Assembly: GCA_028687545.1 (NCBI GenBank)
Contig: JAQTZZ010000063.1
Span: 1-21,473 of the forward strand
Source of the DNA: Candidatus Wallbacteria bacterium
GTDB taxonomy: Bacteria; Muiribacteriota; JAQTZZ01
Direction: 5' to 3'
DNA length: 21,473 nt
Shown: one piece after another, positions 1-6,842 of the stretch
Numbering within the stretch: the first letter of the stretch is position 1
Layout: each line of letters opens with the position of its first letter
Translations under genes and position numbers: made by a program
Notes under the pieces: model-generated
Database searches by the model: none
What the model was told of the DNA's origin: nothing
Seen by the model: only the letters and a program-made list of their open reading frames with translations

Positions 1-38
1 TCATCGACATCCAGTCCTACATGTAGTATCCTTTTCAT
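1..38 (-). CDS. IS110-family transposase, N-terminal end (cut by window edge)
   Basis: Only the first 12 codons are inside the window. They read MKRILHVGLDVD. The 'VGLDV(D/H)' segment near the N-terminus matches the first catalytic-Asp motif of IS110/IS1111 transposases (DEDD/RuvC-like fold). The ATG at 38 is preceded by a perfect AGGAGG (minus strand of 45-50) at six-base spacing, so the start is well supported. The gene would continue to the left outside the window. Family assignment rests on this short N-terminal motif alone. Another gene starting with a similar strand-1 motif, such as an actin/RNase H-like fold protein, is possible. Confidence 0.55.
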   Translation of the reverse strand, partial: MKRILHVGLDVD

Positions 39-39
39 T

Positions 40-114
40 GATGGCCTCCTGTTTGTAAGTGTTTATTACTTTACACTTATAGGGTAACCAGTCCCAGGTT
101 TATAGGAGGTCATC
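40..114 (-). promoter_or_regulatory. Hairpin that could mask the transposase ribosome-binding site
   Basis: On the minus-strand transcript, GATGACCTCCT (104-114) can pair with AGGAGGCCATC (40-50) at 10 of 11 positions. The second arm is the Shine-Dalgarno sequence of the transposase start at 38. An inner hairpin TAAGTGT (56-62)/ACACTTA (73-79) sits within the loop. In IS elements such structures often form when transcription reads in from outside and block translation; that role here is inferred. Confidence 0.5.
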
Positions 115-140
115 CATATTTTCTTGGGGATCCCTCCAAT

Positions 141-161
141 CAAGGGGACTCTGTCCCCTTG
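141..161. repeat. Perfect GC-rich inverted repeat (9-bp stem, 3-nt loop)
   Basis: CAAGGGGAC (141-149) and GTCCCCTTG (153-161) are exact reverse complements around a TCT loop. It is not followed by a T-run on either strand, so a classic intrinsic terminator is unlikely. It may be part of the structured non-coding end of the neighbouring insertion element or a dispersed intergenic repeat. Confidence 0.6.
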
Positions 162-389
162 AAACCCCTGGCGGGGCGTGCGGGGATTATGCTTCTATCA
201 AGGTAAGTCCGTACCATATGTTTGTGAACAGAGATGATTACACGTTGAAGTAAGGCAGTGCTTTTTTACCCAGGATTTGGAGCTACCCTCTCAACCCCTC
301 GCTGGGCTTGGGAGCGCTGGGAAATGATTTTGGAAGTTAATTCTGCTTAAGGATTGATGTTGTTCTTTTCTAAAGCATCGATGATTGCA

Positions 390-1277
390 TCACCAAGCTG
401 GTTTCTCTGCTGGCTTCAGCTGCGAAATCGCTACTCCGCTGATGATCACGGCCATGGAGGCTAGTTTAGCCAGGTCGAAGCTCTCGCCGAGCAGCAGATA
501 GGCGCTGAGGGCGGTGAAGACCGGAATCAGGTTCGTGAAGATATTGGTCCTGCTCACGCCGATGTCTTGGATTACCTGATTGTTGAATACAAAAGCCAGG
601 GTCGAGGAAAAGACGGCCAGGTTCAGGATGTTGAGCACCAGCTCCCCGGCAACAGGCGTCTGCCGCACTGAGTCCAGTCCGTAGATCAGAAAAAGGGGAA
701 GAAAATAGAGCACTCCAGCGGTATTCTGCCATGTGACCAGTGTCAGCGGAGAATATTTCTTCACCAGCCTGGCGCAGATCAGGTTGTAACTGACTGCGGA
801 CAATACGGCACCCAGCATCAGCAATATGCCGAGCGGCGAGTAGCGGAATGTCAGGTCCGGCCCCAGAATCAGAGATGCAACACCAGCCAGTGAAATGATC
901 AACCCGATGATCCCGCTGCCGCTCAATCGCTCGCGGAGGAACAGGAACGCCCCTACAGGAATCAAGACCGGGATCATGGCTATGATCAGAGAAGCTACTG
1001 TGGAAGAAACATACTTTAGTCCCAGGCTTTCACAGAGAAAGTAAAGCAGCGGCTCGAACATGGACAGGATCAGCAGAGGAAGGATGTCGGGCCTGGCGAT
1101 CCTGTCTCGCTTACTCCGTGAGTACATGAGCAGCAGTGCGCTGGATATCACCAGCCTGATGAAGACGACTGCAAAGGGATGATAATATTTGTAGACGATC
1201 TTGGTCCAGACAAAGGAAAGTCCCCAGAATGCCATGGCAAGCACTGCCAGCGTGTAAGTCCTGAATTCTTTCAGCAT
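390..1277 (-). CDS. EamA/DMT-superfamily transporter
   Basis: This is a 295-residue integral membrane protein of normal length for the drug/metabolite transporter superfamily, which usually has ten membrane helices in two EamA repeats. The first helix carries the typical 'AMAFWGLSFVWTKI' pattern. The end of the first repeat contains 'IAMIPVLIPVGAFLFLRERLS', with the usual Pro and Glu-Arg signature. The second repeat ends 'NLIPVFTALSAYLLLGESF'. The ATG at 1277 overlaps the end of the fumarase gene by seven bases, making it the last gene of the operon. Members export amino acids or other small metabolites. Export or exchange of a product of the upstream catabolic enzymes is an inference from position; the substrate cannot be read from sequence. 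Confidence 0.88.
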   Translation of the reverse strand: MLKEFRTYTLAVLAMAFWGLSFVWTKIVYKYYHPFAVVFIRLVISSALLLMYSRSKRDRIARPDILPLLILSMFEPLLYFLCESLGLKYVSSTVASLIIAMIPVLIPVGAFLFLRERLSGSGIIGLIISLAGVASLILGPDLTFRYSPLGILLMLGAVLSAVSYNLICARLVKKYSPLTLVTWQNTAGVLYFLPLFLIYGLDSVRQTPVAGELVLNILNLAVFSSTLAFVFNNQVIQDIGVSRTNIFTNLIPVFTALSAYLLLGESFDLAKLASMAVIISGVAISQLKPAEKPAW

Positions 1278-2113
1278 CTTGGATCTTGGTAACTCAGTTC
1301 ACCTACTCTGTAAGAATGGCAGATTGCGTTCACTGCAACAGGGAAGCAGGCGATGTGGCAGGGTGATTCTTCGGCCTGGACTGAGAGAACAGCAAGTTTG
1401 CCTTTAAGGCCAAAGGGACCGCAACCCAAACTATTAAGCCTGAGTTTAAGTTTTTCCTCGAATTCCGAAAGATGCGCTTTTGGGCTTCTTTCCCCCGGTT
1501 TTCTGAACAGGGCTTTCTTGGAGAGAGCAGAGGCCAGCTCCAGATTTCCGCCTAAGCCTACACCTATGATCAGTGGAGGGCAGGCATTTGGCAGCGAAGG
1601 TCCGATTCTTCTCTCGATGAAATCAGCTAATCCGTCTGAACTCGTATCAGGATTTACAGCTTCAGCAAAAGCGATATTTTCAGAACCGCCGCCTTTCAAC
1701 ATCAAACTGATTTTCAGGGATTTACCGGGTATTTCTTCGAAGTGGATCAAAGCTGGAGTATTGGTGCCTGTGTTTTCACGGAGCAGGGGAGATTTCACGA
1801 TGGATTTCCGCAGGCTGAGTTTGCAGTAGCATTCGGACACTGCCTGATCAATCAATTCGCTCAACTGAAAATCAAGTTTCAGGCTGTGTCCTTTTTCCAC
1901 CAGCACACTGACGAATCCGCAGTCCTGGCAGAGCGGGAGCCTGCCGGACCTGGAGGCAAGACAATTTTTTTCTATAAGTTCAAGAGATCCGGTTGATTCA
2001 CCAGCTGCGGAAAATTCAGATTCCAGCAGAGCCAGATACTCTGCTGGAAGGGAAAAATTCAAATCAGAGATCAGACCTGACAGGTCTTTCAGGATAAGTT
2101 CTCTGGAGAGCAT
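1271..2113 (-). CDS. Class I fumarate hydratase (fumarase) alpha subunit / N-terminal domain
   Basis: This 280-residue protein matches the alpha chain of two-subunit class I fumarases and L-tartrate dehydratases, oxygen-sensitive [4Fe-4S] enzymes that interconvert fumarate and malate. Visible family motifs are 'LPLCQDCG' (Cys62, first cluster ligand), 'LKGGGSEN', 'ACPPLIIGVGLGG' (second Cys), 'GPFGLKGK' and the C-terminal 'HIACFPVAVNAICHSYR'. The start is ambiguous. A GTG at 2116 and an ATG at 2113 are adjacent; I prefer the ATG, which overlaps the korC stop as TGATG and implies translational coupling. The family usually reads 'CQDTG', so the Thr-to-Cys change at residue 65 is odd. The beta chain, needed for a full enzyme, is not next to it or elsewhere in this window. 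Fumarase rather than tartrate dehydratase is favoured by the neighbouring kor genes. Confidence 0.82.
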   Translation of the reverse strand: MLSRELILKDLSGLISDLNFSLPAEYLALLESEFSAAGESTGSLELIEKNCLASRSGRLPLCQDCGFVSVLVEKGHSLKLDFQLSELIDQAVSECYCKLSLRKSIVKSPLLRENTGTNTPALIHFEEIPGKSLKISLMLKGGGSENIAFAEAVNPDTSSDGLADFIERRIGPSLPNACPPLIIGVGLGGNLELASALSKKALFRKPGERSPKAHLSEFEEKLKLRLNSLGCGPFGLKGKLAVLSVQAEESPCHIACFPVAVNAICHSYRVGELSYQDPRC

Positions 2114-2655
2114 CACTTTGGGGCCAGGCCGTAACCGATGTCCAGGGCCTTGAGATTCATTTCCACAATATGTGGCGGCATTCTTTTCCGTACAGCTGTT
2201 TTCAGCCCTTCAAGATCGATCTGGGGAACGAGCCCTGCGAGAAGTCCGAGGGATAAAATATTGGTAGAGATTGATTTGCCGAGCTCCCTGATGGCTGTGG
2301 AAGTAAGGGGAAAGGCGTGGATCAGGTCATGCAGGGGCGGAGATTTGACATAAGTCGTATCCACTACCAGCATGCCATTTCCCTTGAGGTCCCTGTAGAA
2401 CTTGTCGCAGGCGTCCTGGGACAGGCAGAGCAGCAGGTCCAGTTTCAGGGCTTTCGGATAGTAAATCGCTTCGTCGGAGATGATCACCTCGGATTTGGAT
2501 GCTCCGCCGCGGGCTTCAGGGCCGTAAGACTGGGACTGGATCACATTGTATTTTCCATAAATTGAAACTGCGTCAGCAAGCAGGATGCCGGCCATGATCA
2601 GACCCTGTCCGCCTGAACCCGAGAGCCTGATTTCATATCTTTTACTCTTTTTCAT
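2113..2655 (-). CDS. korC: 2-oxoglutarate:ferredoxin oxidoreductase, gamma subunit
   Basis: This 180-residue protein is the small gamma chain of the four-subunit 2-oxoacid:ferredoxin oxidoreductases. The N-terminus 'IRLSGSGGQGLIMAGILLADA' is the hallmark Gly-rich motif, followed by 'QSYGPEARGGASKSEVIISD', both diagnostic for KorC/PorG-type chains. The ATG at 2655 has a GGAGG site and overlaps the end of korB by 14 bases. With KorA, KorB and KorD it would oxidise 2-oxoglutarate plus CoA to succinyl-CoA and CO2 while reducing ferredoxin, or run in reverse in reductive TCA metabolism. The order korD-A-B-C is the standard one. Substrate specificity (2-oxoglutarate versus a branched-chain oxoacid) is assigned from the set and from the fumarase neighbour, not proved. 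Confidence 0.9.
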   Translation of the reverse strand: MKKSKRYEIRLSGSGGQGLIMAGILLADAVSIYGKYNVIQSQSYGPEARGGASKSEVIISDEAIYYPKALKLDLLLCLSQDACDKFYRDLKGNGMLVVDTTYVKSPPLHDLIHAFPLTSTAIRELGKSISTNILSLGLLAGLVPQIDLEGLKTAVRKRMPPHIVEMNLKALDIGYGLAPK

Positions 2656-3493
2656 GATCCCCTCCGGCGGCTCTTTCTATGATTTTCTGATATTCACGTG
2701 TGTATTCAGTATATTCGTGGTCCGCCAGAATTCCAGTTTTGATTTTCCCCGCTCTTTTTTCCGGCGGGAGCTTGTCCCAGGCCCTGACATCGATTGAATT
2801 CTCTTTCTGCCAGCGCAGCATGTCTGAGGGAGACTTGAATTTATTGCGGCGTCCATAAGCTGTGTAGCACTGGCTGACTGCTTCCACGACGCTGAATCCT
2901 GGTTTCTGCAGTGCCTGTTCGATCAGGCCGATCAATCCTGTGACATGATAGGCTGTGCCTCTGGCGACAAATGAGGCACCGGCTCCCACTGCCAGGTCGC
3001 AGATGTCGAATGGTCTCTCAATATTCCCGAATGGCGCTGTGGCGGAGCTTCCGCCAACCGGTGTGGTGGGGCTGTATTGCCCGCCGGTCATGCCGTAAAT
3101 ATTGTTGTTGAGCACGATACAGGTGATTTCGATATTGCGCCGGCAGGAGTGGATGAAATGATTGCCTCCGATGGCGGAGGCATCGCCGTCGCCGGTGATT
3201 ACGATCACCTTCAGGTCCGGGTTCGCCAGCTTGATTCCGGTGGCAAATGGCAGGGCCCTGCCATGAAGGGTGTGGAGAGTGTTGAAATCCACATAAACCG
3301 GGGCGCGGGAGCTGCAGCCGATCCCTGACACCATCACTAGATTATCGATGTTCAATTTGAGTTTATCGATGGCGCGGATCAGGGCTCCGAGCACAATGCC
3401 GTGCCCGCAGCCCTGGCAGAAAATATGCGGAAATTTCTTGTTTTTCCTCAAATATTTAAATACAACATGGTCCGGGGTTCTGCCCTTGTTCAT
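2642..3493 (-). CDS. korB: 2-oxoglutarate:ferredoxin oxidoreductase, beta subunit (TPP-binding)
   Basis: The beta chain of 283 residues binds thiamine diphosphate and a [4Fe-4S] cluster. The N-terminal 'FCQGCGHG' (Cys26, Cys29), 'GIGCSS' (Cys60) and the later 'AVSQCYTAYGRR' supply the four cluster cysteines expected for this family. 'GDGDASAIGGNH' (from residue 101) followed by 'VLNNNIYGMTGGQ' (127-139) is the TPP/Mg motif of KorB-type chains. The length is normal. Its ATG overlaps the korA stop by four bases (ATGA), a sign of coupled translation. The substrate pocket next to 'NNIYGMTGGQ' is typical of 2-oxoglutarate and branched-chain oxoacid enzymes rather than of pyruvate enzymes; I infer 2-oxoglutarate from the gene set. 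Confidence 0.93.
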   Translation of the reverse strand: MNKGRTPDHVVFKYLRKNKKFPHIFCQGCGHGIVLGALIRAIDKLKLNIDNLVMVSGIGCSSRAPVYVDFNTLHTLHGRALPFATGIKLANPDLKVIVITGDGDASAIGGNHFIHSCRRNIEITCIVLNNNIYGMTGGQYSPTTPVGGSSATAPFGNIERPFDICDLAVGAGASFVARGTAYHVTGLIGLIEQALQKPGFSVVEAVSQCYTAYGRRNKFKSPSDMLRWQKENSIDVRAWDKLPPEKRAGKIKTGILADHEYTEYTREYQKIIERAAGGDHEKE

Positions 3494-4713
3494 GATAATA
3501 CTCCAGTGATTTTCTTGAAAATCGCTTCAGGATAAGCCAGCTCGCCATTGACCTGGAAATAACCGTCCAACGGGAGACGGCCCCTGTTGATCCTTTCGAT
3601 TTCACGGAAAACCTGTCCAAAGCTCATTTCGGCGACGATGATCTTTTTGCATGTGTTCCGACAACTCTCGATCAGCTGATCCAGGATTTTATCAGGGAAG
3701 GGCCAGATCGTTTCAAGCTTGACCAGGCCGATCCTGGCTGGCCGCCAGTCTTTCTTGAATGGCCAGAGCTTCTTCAACTTGGTAATGCGCTGATTCTGTC
3801 TGGTGTTTTTCAGGTGCACCTTGCGGATGGCTTCCCTGGCAGAGAGGACGACTGAGCCGAAAGCGATCACTATCACGTCAGGGTTTTCGCAGTCGATCAG
3901 TTCAGCGGTGCAGATGTCATCAGTACTGTCCTCTATTTTCCTCATGATCCTGGAAGTGAGGGCTTCGATTTCACTGGTGTCATTTGTGGGATAACCAAGG
4001 TCATCGTGGATCAGGCCGGTGACGTTGTAACGGTAACCTTCGCCGAAATCCGCCAGCACCGGAACCTGGAGATCGCGGTCGTAGGGGACATACCAGTCAG
4101 GGTGGACCTCGGGTTTTTTCCTGTTGATGATCACGAGCTCCGATCTGGCCGGCAGTTCCACATTCTGCCGCATGTGAGCCACGACTTCGTCCAGCAGCAG
4201 AATTACTGGAGTCCGGTATTTTTCAGCAAAGTTGAAGGCTTTGATAGTATTGTCATAGCATTCCTTGACATTGGAAGCCGAAAGCACGATGATTTCGTGG
4301 TCACCGTGTGTCCCGAAGCGGGACTGCTGCATGTCTCCCTGGGCAGTGCAGGTTGGCAGTCCAGTTGAAGGCCCGCCACGCATCACATTCACGATCACCA
4401 CCGGAGTCTCGGTAAGGCAGCCGTATCCGATGCCTTCCTGCATCAGTGAAAATCCGGGGCCTGAAGTAGCGGTCAGGGATTTGGATCCGGCAATGGAAGC
4501 GCCGATGCAGGCGCAGATGCTGCCCAGTTCATCTTCCATCTGGATGAATTTTCCCCCCACTTTGGGAAGTTCTTCAGAGAGGAGTTCGGCGATCTCTGTG
4601 GATGGTGTGATCGGGTATCCCCCGAAGAAGCGGCAGCCTGCATCGATTGCGCCCATGGCGCAGGCTTCATTTCCCTGCAATAAAAGCTTCCGTTTGCTTT
4701 TTTTATCCGGCAT
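3490..4713 (-). CDS. korA: 2-oxoglutarate:ferredoxin oxidoreductase, alpha subunit
   Basis: The alpha chain contains the pyrimidine-binding half of the active site. Key features are 'GGYPITPSTEI' (from residue 31), 'QMEDELGSICACIGASIAGSKSLTATSGPGFSLM', which fits the family's pyrimidine-binding Glu segment, and 'RGGPSTGLPT', a substrate-binding loop typical of KorA. I place the start at the ATG at 4713, giving 407 residues (MPDKKSK). A longer frame to 4767 would lie inside korD in another frame and adds no family-like sequence. The chosen start overlaps the korD end by 11 bases and has a weak GAGAAAG site. Near the C-terminus (about 3735-3790) there is an extra basic stretch containing 'TKLKKLWPF' just before the normal 'VKLETIWPF', which looks like a small internal duplication. 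Confidence 0.93.
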   Translation of the reverse strand: MPDKKSKRKLLLQGNEACAMGAIDAGCRFFGGYPITPSTEIAELLSEELPKVGGKFIQMEDELGSICACIGASIAGSKSLTATSGPGFSLMQEGIGYGCLTETPVVIVNVMRGGPSTGLPTCTAQGDMQQSRFGTHGDHEIIVLSASNVKECYDNTIKAFNFAEKYRTPVILLLDEVVAHMRQNVELPARSELVIINRKKPEVHPDWYVPYDRDLQVPVLADFGEGYRYNVTGLIHDDLGYPTNDTSEIEALTSRIMRKIEDSTDDICTAELIDCENPDVIVIAFGSVVLSAREAIRKVHLKNTRQNQRITKLKKLWPFKKDWRPARIGLVKLETIWPFPDKILDQLIESCRNTCKKIIVAEMSFGQVFREIERINRGRLPLDGYFQVNGELAYPEAIFKKITGVLS

Positions 4714-4912
4714 CGTCTTTCTCACTTTCTGGTACTGTAATAGCGAAGTCAGGGCAGCGCAGTTCACAGAATTTGCATTTAATACAATTTTCCGGGTTTT
4801 TCACGGTGACTTCTCCTGTCGTTTCCTGGTGGAACACACCCTTGGGGCAGAATTCAACGCAGATCCCGCATTTTTTGCACCAGTTCCTGTAAATGTAAAC
4901 TGAATTAGGCAT
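4703..4912 (-). CDS. korD: Ferredoxin-like delta subunit of 2-oxoglutarate:ferredoxin oxidoreductase
   Basis: This 69-residue protein holds two complete [4Fe-4S] motifs of the form C-x2-C-x2-C-x3-CP, at Cys12/15/18/22 and Cys43/46/49/53. Length, spacing and position directly upstream of korA match KorD, which carries electrons out of the oxidoreductase core. The ATG at 4912 has a GAGGAAAAAAC leader and lies nine bases after the stop of the DAO-family flavoprotein gene, linking the kor genes to the upstream dehydrogenase cluster in one transcript. A stand-alone ferredoxin is the alternative, but the overlap with korA argues for KorD. Confidence 0.93.
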   Translation of the reverse strand: MPNSVYIYRNWCKKCGICVEFCPKGVFHQETTGEVTVKNPENCIKCKFCELRCPDFAITVPESEKDDAG

Positions 4913-4921
4913 GTTTTTTCC

Positions 4922-6064
4922 TCAAACAACTGATTTTTCGAGAGTGAATGACTGGTTTCCCTTGAAGCGGTCTATGGTGAGTTCGCTGATATCGATGGAT
5001 GTCTTGCCTGTATCGATCAGCTCGGCCATCAGCTCCGTGACTGCAGGAGCGATCATGAAGCCATGCCCGGAATAGCCGACAGCCTGGTAATAATTTGAAA
5101 GTCCGGGCATTCGGCCCAGGATCGGCTGGGCATCAGGAGTCATATTGTATAACCCGGCCCATTGTCTGATGATTTTCACTGATTTCATGGCAGGAACTAG
5201 TTTGGTGATCTGGCGGCTCATCACCTTGAGAAATTCCAGTGAACTCTCGGTGTTGTGGCTGTATGGTTCATTGTCGTCTCCCCAGCCCATCACTAATGAT
5301 CCATGCATAGTCTGGCGGAAGTAGATGTGATGGTGGAAGGAAATCACTAAAGGATCCAGGAATTTTTTCAGGGGTTCAGTGACGAGGATTTCATGGCGCT
5401 GAGGCCTGGTCGGAATTTCCAGTCCTGCCATGGCAGCTACATCTGCTGAATAGCCCCCAGCGGCGTTAAAAAATACGCCGACTTCAAATTTATCTCCTGT
5501 TTCTGTTGAGATTGAAGTGATCTGTTCGCCCCTGCGTTCAATTTTCTTTATTTCAGTGAAAAGGTGGAATTTCACTCCGTTTTTCTTGGCTGCTTCGGCA
5601 TATGCCTGCGTTACAAGCATGGGGTTGGCGTGTCCGTCAGTCTGACAGTGGGTACCGATTTTCACGTCATCGGTTTTAATATAGGGAAACATTTTTTTAA
5701 TTTCTGATTGTGAAATGAGCCTTACTGGCACTCCAGCTTTCTGCTGCATCAGGACATTCTTCTCAAACTGCTTTTTTTCTTCCTCAGTGAACGCCAGCAG
5801 AAGATATCCGCCCTGATAATATTCTGTTGGATAACCCAGCTCCTGTTCCAGTTTCTCGAAATGCTTGACCGATCTATAGGCGAGCCTGCAGTTTCCAGGT
5901 GTGGCCCATTGCTGTCTGATGCCTCCGCCGCAACGGCCGGTGGAGCCTGAACAGACATATTGTTTTTCGAAGACAGCGATGTTCTTGATGCCTCGTTTTG
6001 ACAGGTAATATGCAAGAGCTGAACCTGTAATCCCTGCGCCGATGATCGCCACATCAAGCTTCAT
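4922..6064 (-). CDS. DAO-family FAD-dependent amine/amino-acid dehydrogenase subunit (HcnC / proline dehydrogenase beta-like)
   Basis: This 380-residue flavoprotein starts 'MKLDVAIIGAGITGSALAYYL', a dinucleotide-binding FAD motif at residues 9-14. It continues with 'GRCGGGIRQQW', typical of the glycine/D-amino-acid oxidase (DAO) family that includes HcnC, sarcosine oxidase beta, opine oxidase B chains and archaeal L-proline dehydrogenase beta. The C-terminal 'AVGYSGHGFMIAPAVTELMAELI' is the usual closing FAD segment. I chose the ATG at 6064. It has a strong AAGGAGG site and gives an ATGA overlap with the preceding gene; upstream in-frame sequence lacks family features. This chain would be the substrate-oxidising subunit, passing electrons to the Fe-S and flavin partners encoded just upstream. 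The substrate is unresolved: proline, hydroxyproline, sarcosine, glycine or an opine are candidates. Confidence 0.85.
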   Translation of the reverse strand: MKLDVAIIGAGITGSALAYYLSKRGIKNIAVFEKQYVCSGSTGRCGGGIRQQWATPGNCRLAYRSVKHFEKLEQELGYPTEYYQGGYLLLAFTEEEKKQFEKNVLMQQKAGVPVRLISQSEIKKMFPYIKTDDVKIGTHCQTDGHANPMLVTQAYAEAAKKNGVKFHLFTEIKKIERRGEQITSISTETGDKFEVGVFFNAAGGYSADVAAMAGLEIPTRPQRHEILVTEPLKKFLDPLVISFHHHIYFRQTMHGSLVMGWGDDNEPYSHNTESSLEFLKVMSRQITKLVPAMKSVKIIRQWAGLYNMTPDAQPILGRMPGLSNYYQAVGYSGHGFMIAPAVTELMAELIDTGKTSIDISELTIDRFKGNQSFTLEKSVV

Positions 6065-6336
6065 TTTTCCTCCTTGAGGAAAATTTCGAATTCTACGGGC
6101 TTGGCCGGCTGCCTGACAGTGGGGAGAGAGATCTGATCTACAGTGCGGCCGGTTTCCTCTGCCAGGATCCTCGCGATCAGGCTCTGGCAGGTGCGGCCCT
6201 GGCACATGCCCATGCCGGCGCGGAGAAGTTTTCTGATTTCATTGATTGTGGTGAAACCGTGTTCACGTATGCAGGCCCTGATTTCATCCTCAGTGATATC
6301 TTCGCAGCGGCAGATGATGACCTGATTCTTCTTCAT
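6061..6336 (-). CDS. BFD-like [2Fe-2S]-binding protein, dehydrogenase small subunit
   Basis: This 91-residue protein contains the BFD-type [2Fe-2S] signature: C-x-C at residues 9 and 11 ('IICRCEDITEDEI'), then C-x4-C at 45 and 50 ('GMGMCQGRTC'). In HcnB-type proteins and opine oxidase A chains this domain is fused to the C-terminus of the FAD/NAD-fold flavoprotein. Here it is a separate gene, as in the small subunits of the heterotetrameric archaeal proline dehydrogenase. The ATG at 6336 overlaps the ferredoxin-like gene by ATGA and has a GGGGG site. It probably mediates electron transfer between the two flavoproteins of the complex. Confidence 0.85.
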   Translation of the reverse strand: MKKNQVIICRCEDITEDEIRACIREHGFTTINEIRKLLRAGMGMCQGRTCQSLIARILAEETGRTVDQISLPTVRQPAKPVEFEIFLKEEK

Positions 6337-6827
6337 TTTTCCCCCTTGCCGGTCGCCCTGAAATGCCTGACCCGGTTAAGGTCCGTCCTCGGTATGCGGA
6401 GCGTGATGATCTTGCGTTTGTGCATGATCTTGAATTCAGCGATTTTAATGACTCTGCCTCTGCCTACAATTTCGCCTGCCCTGTCCAGTGTGACGACAAT
6501 CTCTCCCTCTGCAGGGACTGATGACAGTTCATATGGCAGGATCAGGTCCGACTCATCGTCTGTGGAGTATTTATCCACCACAAAGACAGCCAGTCCGGGG
6601 CAGATGGCCACACAAAGCGTGCAACCGCTGCATTTTTCATAGTTGATCGAGGGAAGATCACAAATATTGGAACCAACAGTGATGGCGCTTTTAGGGCAGG
6701 AAGTTTCGCAGGGATTGCAGGGGATGTGTTCCACGCATTCGATCACAACTGTTTTCCCTTTTTTCAAAATCTCTTCAGGCGGCAGGATGATTTCGGATTC
6801 TTTCAGGACCCCGTCTTCCTTGAACAT
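6333..6827 (-). CDS. 2[4Fe-4S] ferredoxin-type electron-transfer subunit
   Basis: This 164-residue protein has an atypical first cluster motif, with cysteines at 31, 37, 40 and 44 ('ECVEHIPCNPCETSCP'). A standard second motif, C-x2-C-x2-C-x3-CP, lies at 66/69/72/76. An extra Cys56 lies between them. The C-terminal half (about residues 90-164) has no cysteines and reads as a small beta-rich domain. The 'IPCNPCE' type of ferredoxin is known to me from multi-subunit amino-acid dehydrogenase clusters and probably carries electrons from the flavoproteins to free ferredoxin or another acceptor. The ATG at 6827 has a GGGGGAT site 15 bases after the stop of the FAD/NAD-fold gene. The predicted product is cytoplasmic. 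Confidence 0.83.
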   Translation of the reverse strand: MFKEDGVLKESEIILPPEEILKKGKTVVIECVEHIPCNPCETSCPKSAITVGSNICDLPSINYEKCSGCTLCVAICPGLAVFVVDKYSTDDESDLILPYELSSVPAEGEIVVTLDRAGEIVGRGRVIKIAEFKIMHKRKIITLRIPRTDLNRVRHFRATGKGEK

Positions 6828-6842
6828 CTGATCCCCCTTATC

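Larger units (their letters stand above)
39..389. other. Non-coding spacer between transposase start and transporter gene
   Basis: I see no convincing gene in this stretch. It contains the RBS-masking hairpin (40-114), a perfect 9-bp GC-rich hairpin (141-161), and a CCCC/GGGG pair just downstream (165-168/173-176). If the gene at 38 is an IS110-group transposase, the sequence 5' of it on the minus strand would be the non-coding end of the element. In IS110-group elements that end carries the bridge RNA. The far boundary of the element cannot be fixed from this sequence, but the transporter ending at 390 looks intact. No obvious terminator for the minus-strand operon is visible. Confidence 0.45.

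Noticed and set aside
141-161. Intrinsic terminator for the minus-strand operon or a CRISPR-type repeat
   Set aside because: The hairpin lacks a T-run on either strand and there is only a single copy with no spacer pattern.
1353-1829. Plus-strand ORF of 158 codons opposite the fumarase gene
   Set aside because: It is the antisense shadow of a clear family member and has no recognisable domain or convincing ribosome-binding site.
4714-4767. Longer N-terminus for the korA protein
   Set aside because: The extra 18 codons lie inside korD in another frame, look unlike KorA sequences, and a good ATG exists at 4713 next to the family-like start.
4265-4903. Plus-strand ORF of 212 codons opposite korA/korD
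   Set aside because: It overlaps the well-supported kor genes on the other strand and its product is not protein-like.
6065-6205. Longer N-terminus for the DAO-family flavoprotein
   Set aside because: The added 47 residues are Pro/Arg/His-rich shadow sequence of the BFD-like gene. The ATG at 6064 has a strong ribosome-binding site and starts right before the FAD motif.
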